Source: Micavibrio sp. (GTDB taxonomy: Bacteria > Pseudomonadota > Alphaproteobacteria > Micavibrionales > Micavibrionaceae). From it: a stretch of DNA of 8,817 nt. This document shows positions 8,810 through 8,817 of this stretch, in pieces. The DNA lies in NCBI GenBank assembly GCA_027051315.1, contig JALTZE010000295.1, positions 1-8,817 on the forward strand, written 5' to 3'. The notes under the pieces were generated by a model that was given only the letters and a program-made list of their open reading frames with translations, had not been told where the DNA came from and did not search any database. Position numbers and translations under genes: made by a program. Within the stretch, counting starts at the first letter, position 1; each line of letters opens with the position of its first letter.

Positions 8810-8817
8810 CATTAAAT

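Overview
The window is a compact, AT-rich stretch that reads as a housekeeping operon of an alphaproteobacterium. Three things point there: the gene order ppiD(-) / tpiA-secG-pyrG-kdsA-eno-ftsB-pdhA-pdhB is the classical alphaproteobacterial arrangement; the E1-beta subunit of pyruvate dehydrogenase carries an N-terminal lipoyl domain, a known alphaproteobacterial trait; and PdhA has the alphaproteobacterial N-terminal signature (RRFEEKAGQLYGMGLIGGF). A complete lower-glycolysis set (triosephosphate isomerase, enolase) argues against Rickettsia-type intracellular parasites that have lost glycolysis, and kdsA implies an LPS-bearing outer membrane. The low G+C suggests a host-associated or gut lineage, but that is inference.

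Layout. Positions 1-535 (minus strand) hold the N-terminal 178 residues of a membrane-anchored periplasmic SurA/PpiD-type folding factor. It is divided from tpiA by a 154-bp divergent promoter region with a good sigma70-like promoter for the minus strand and a perfect 7-bp palindrome at its predicted transcription start. From 690 to 5619 run tpiA, secG, pyrG, kdsA and eno, with gaps of 24, 13, 24 and 0 bp, almost certainly one transcript. A 103-bp gap (5620-5722) then precedes ftsB. It is the most unusual non-coding stretch here: it holds five GANTC (CcrM-type methylation) sites within 90 bp, and a nested dyad symmetry that runs into the ftsB start codon. After another 82 bp come pdhA (a TTG start set by a strong GGAGG) and pdhB. 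The expected next gene, pdhC (E2), is absent. A convergent 62-codon gene for a very basic orphan protein starts 4 bp beyond pdhB, and the window ends 48 bp past its start codon.

How the genes work together. TpiA and Eno are glycolytic/gluconeogenic enzymes. Enolase makes phosphoenolpyruvate, which KdsA uses to build KDO-8-phosphate for lipid A/LPS core. PyrG makes CTP, needed for nucleic acids, phospholipids and CMP-KDO. PdhA/PdhB convert pyruvate to acetyl units. SecG and PpiD serve protein export and periplasmic folding, and FtsB serves septation. The cluster thus couples carbon flow to envelope growth and division.

I found no CRISPR array, tRNA, rRNA, insertion sequence or phage gene. I do not see a clearly new multi-gene system. 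The best leads are the GANTC cluster/dyad before ftsB and the orphan gene that replaces pdhC.
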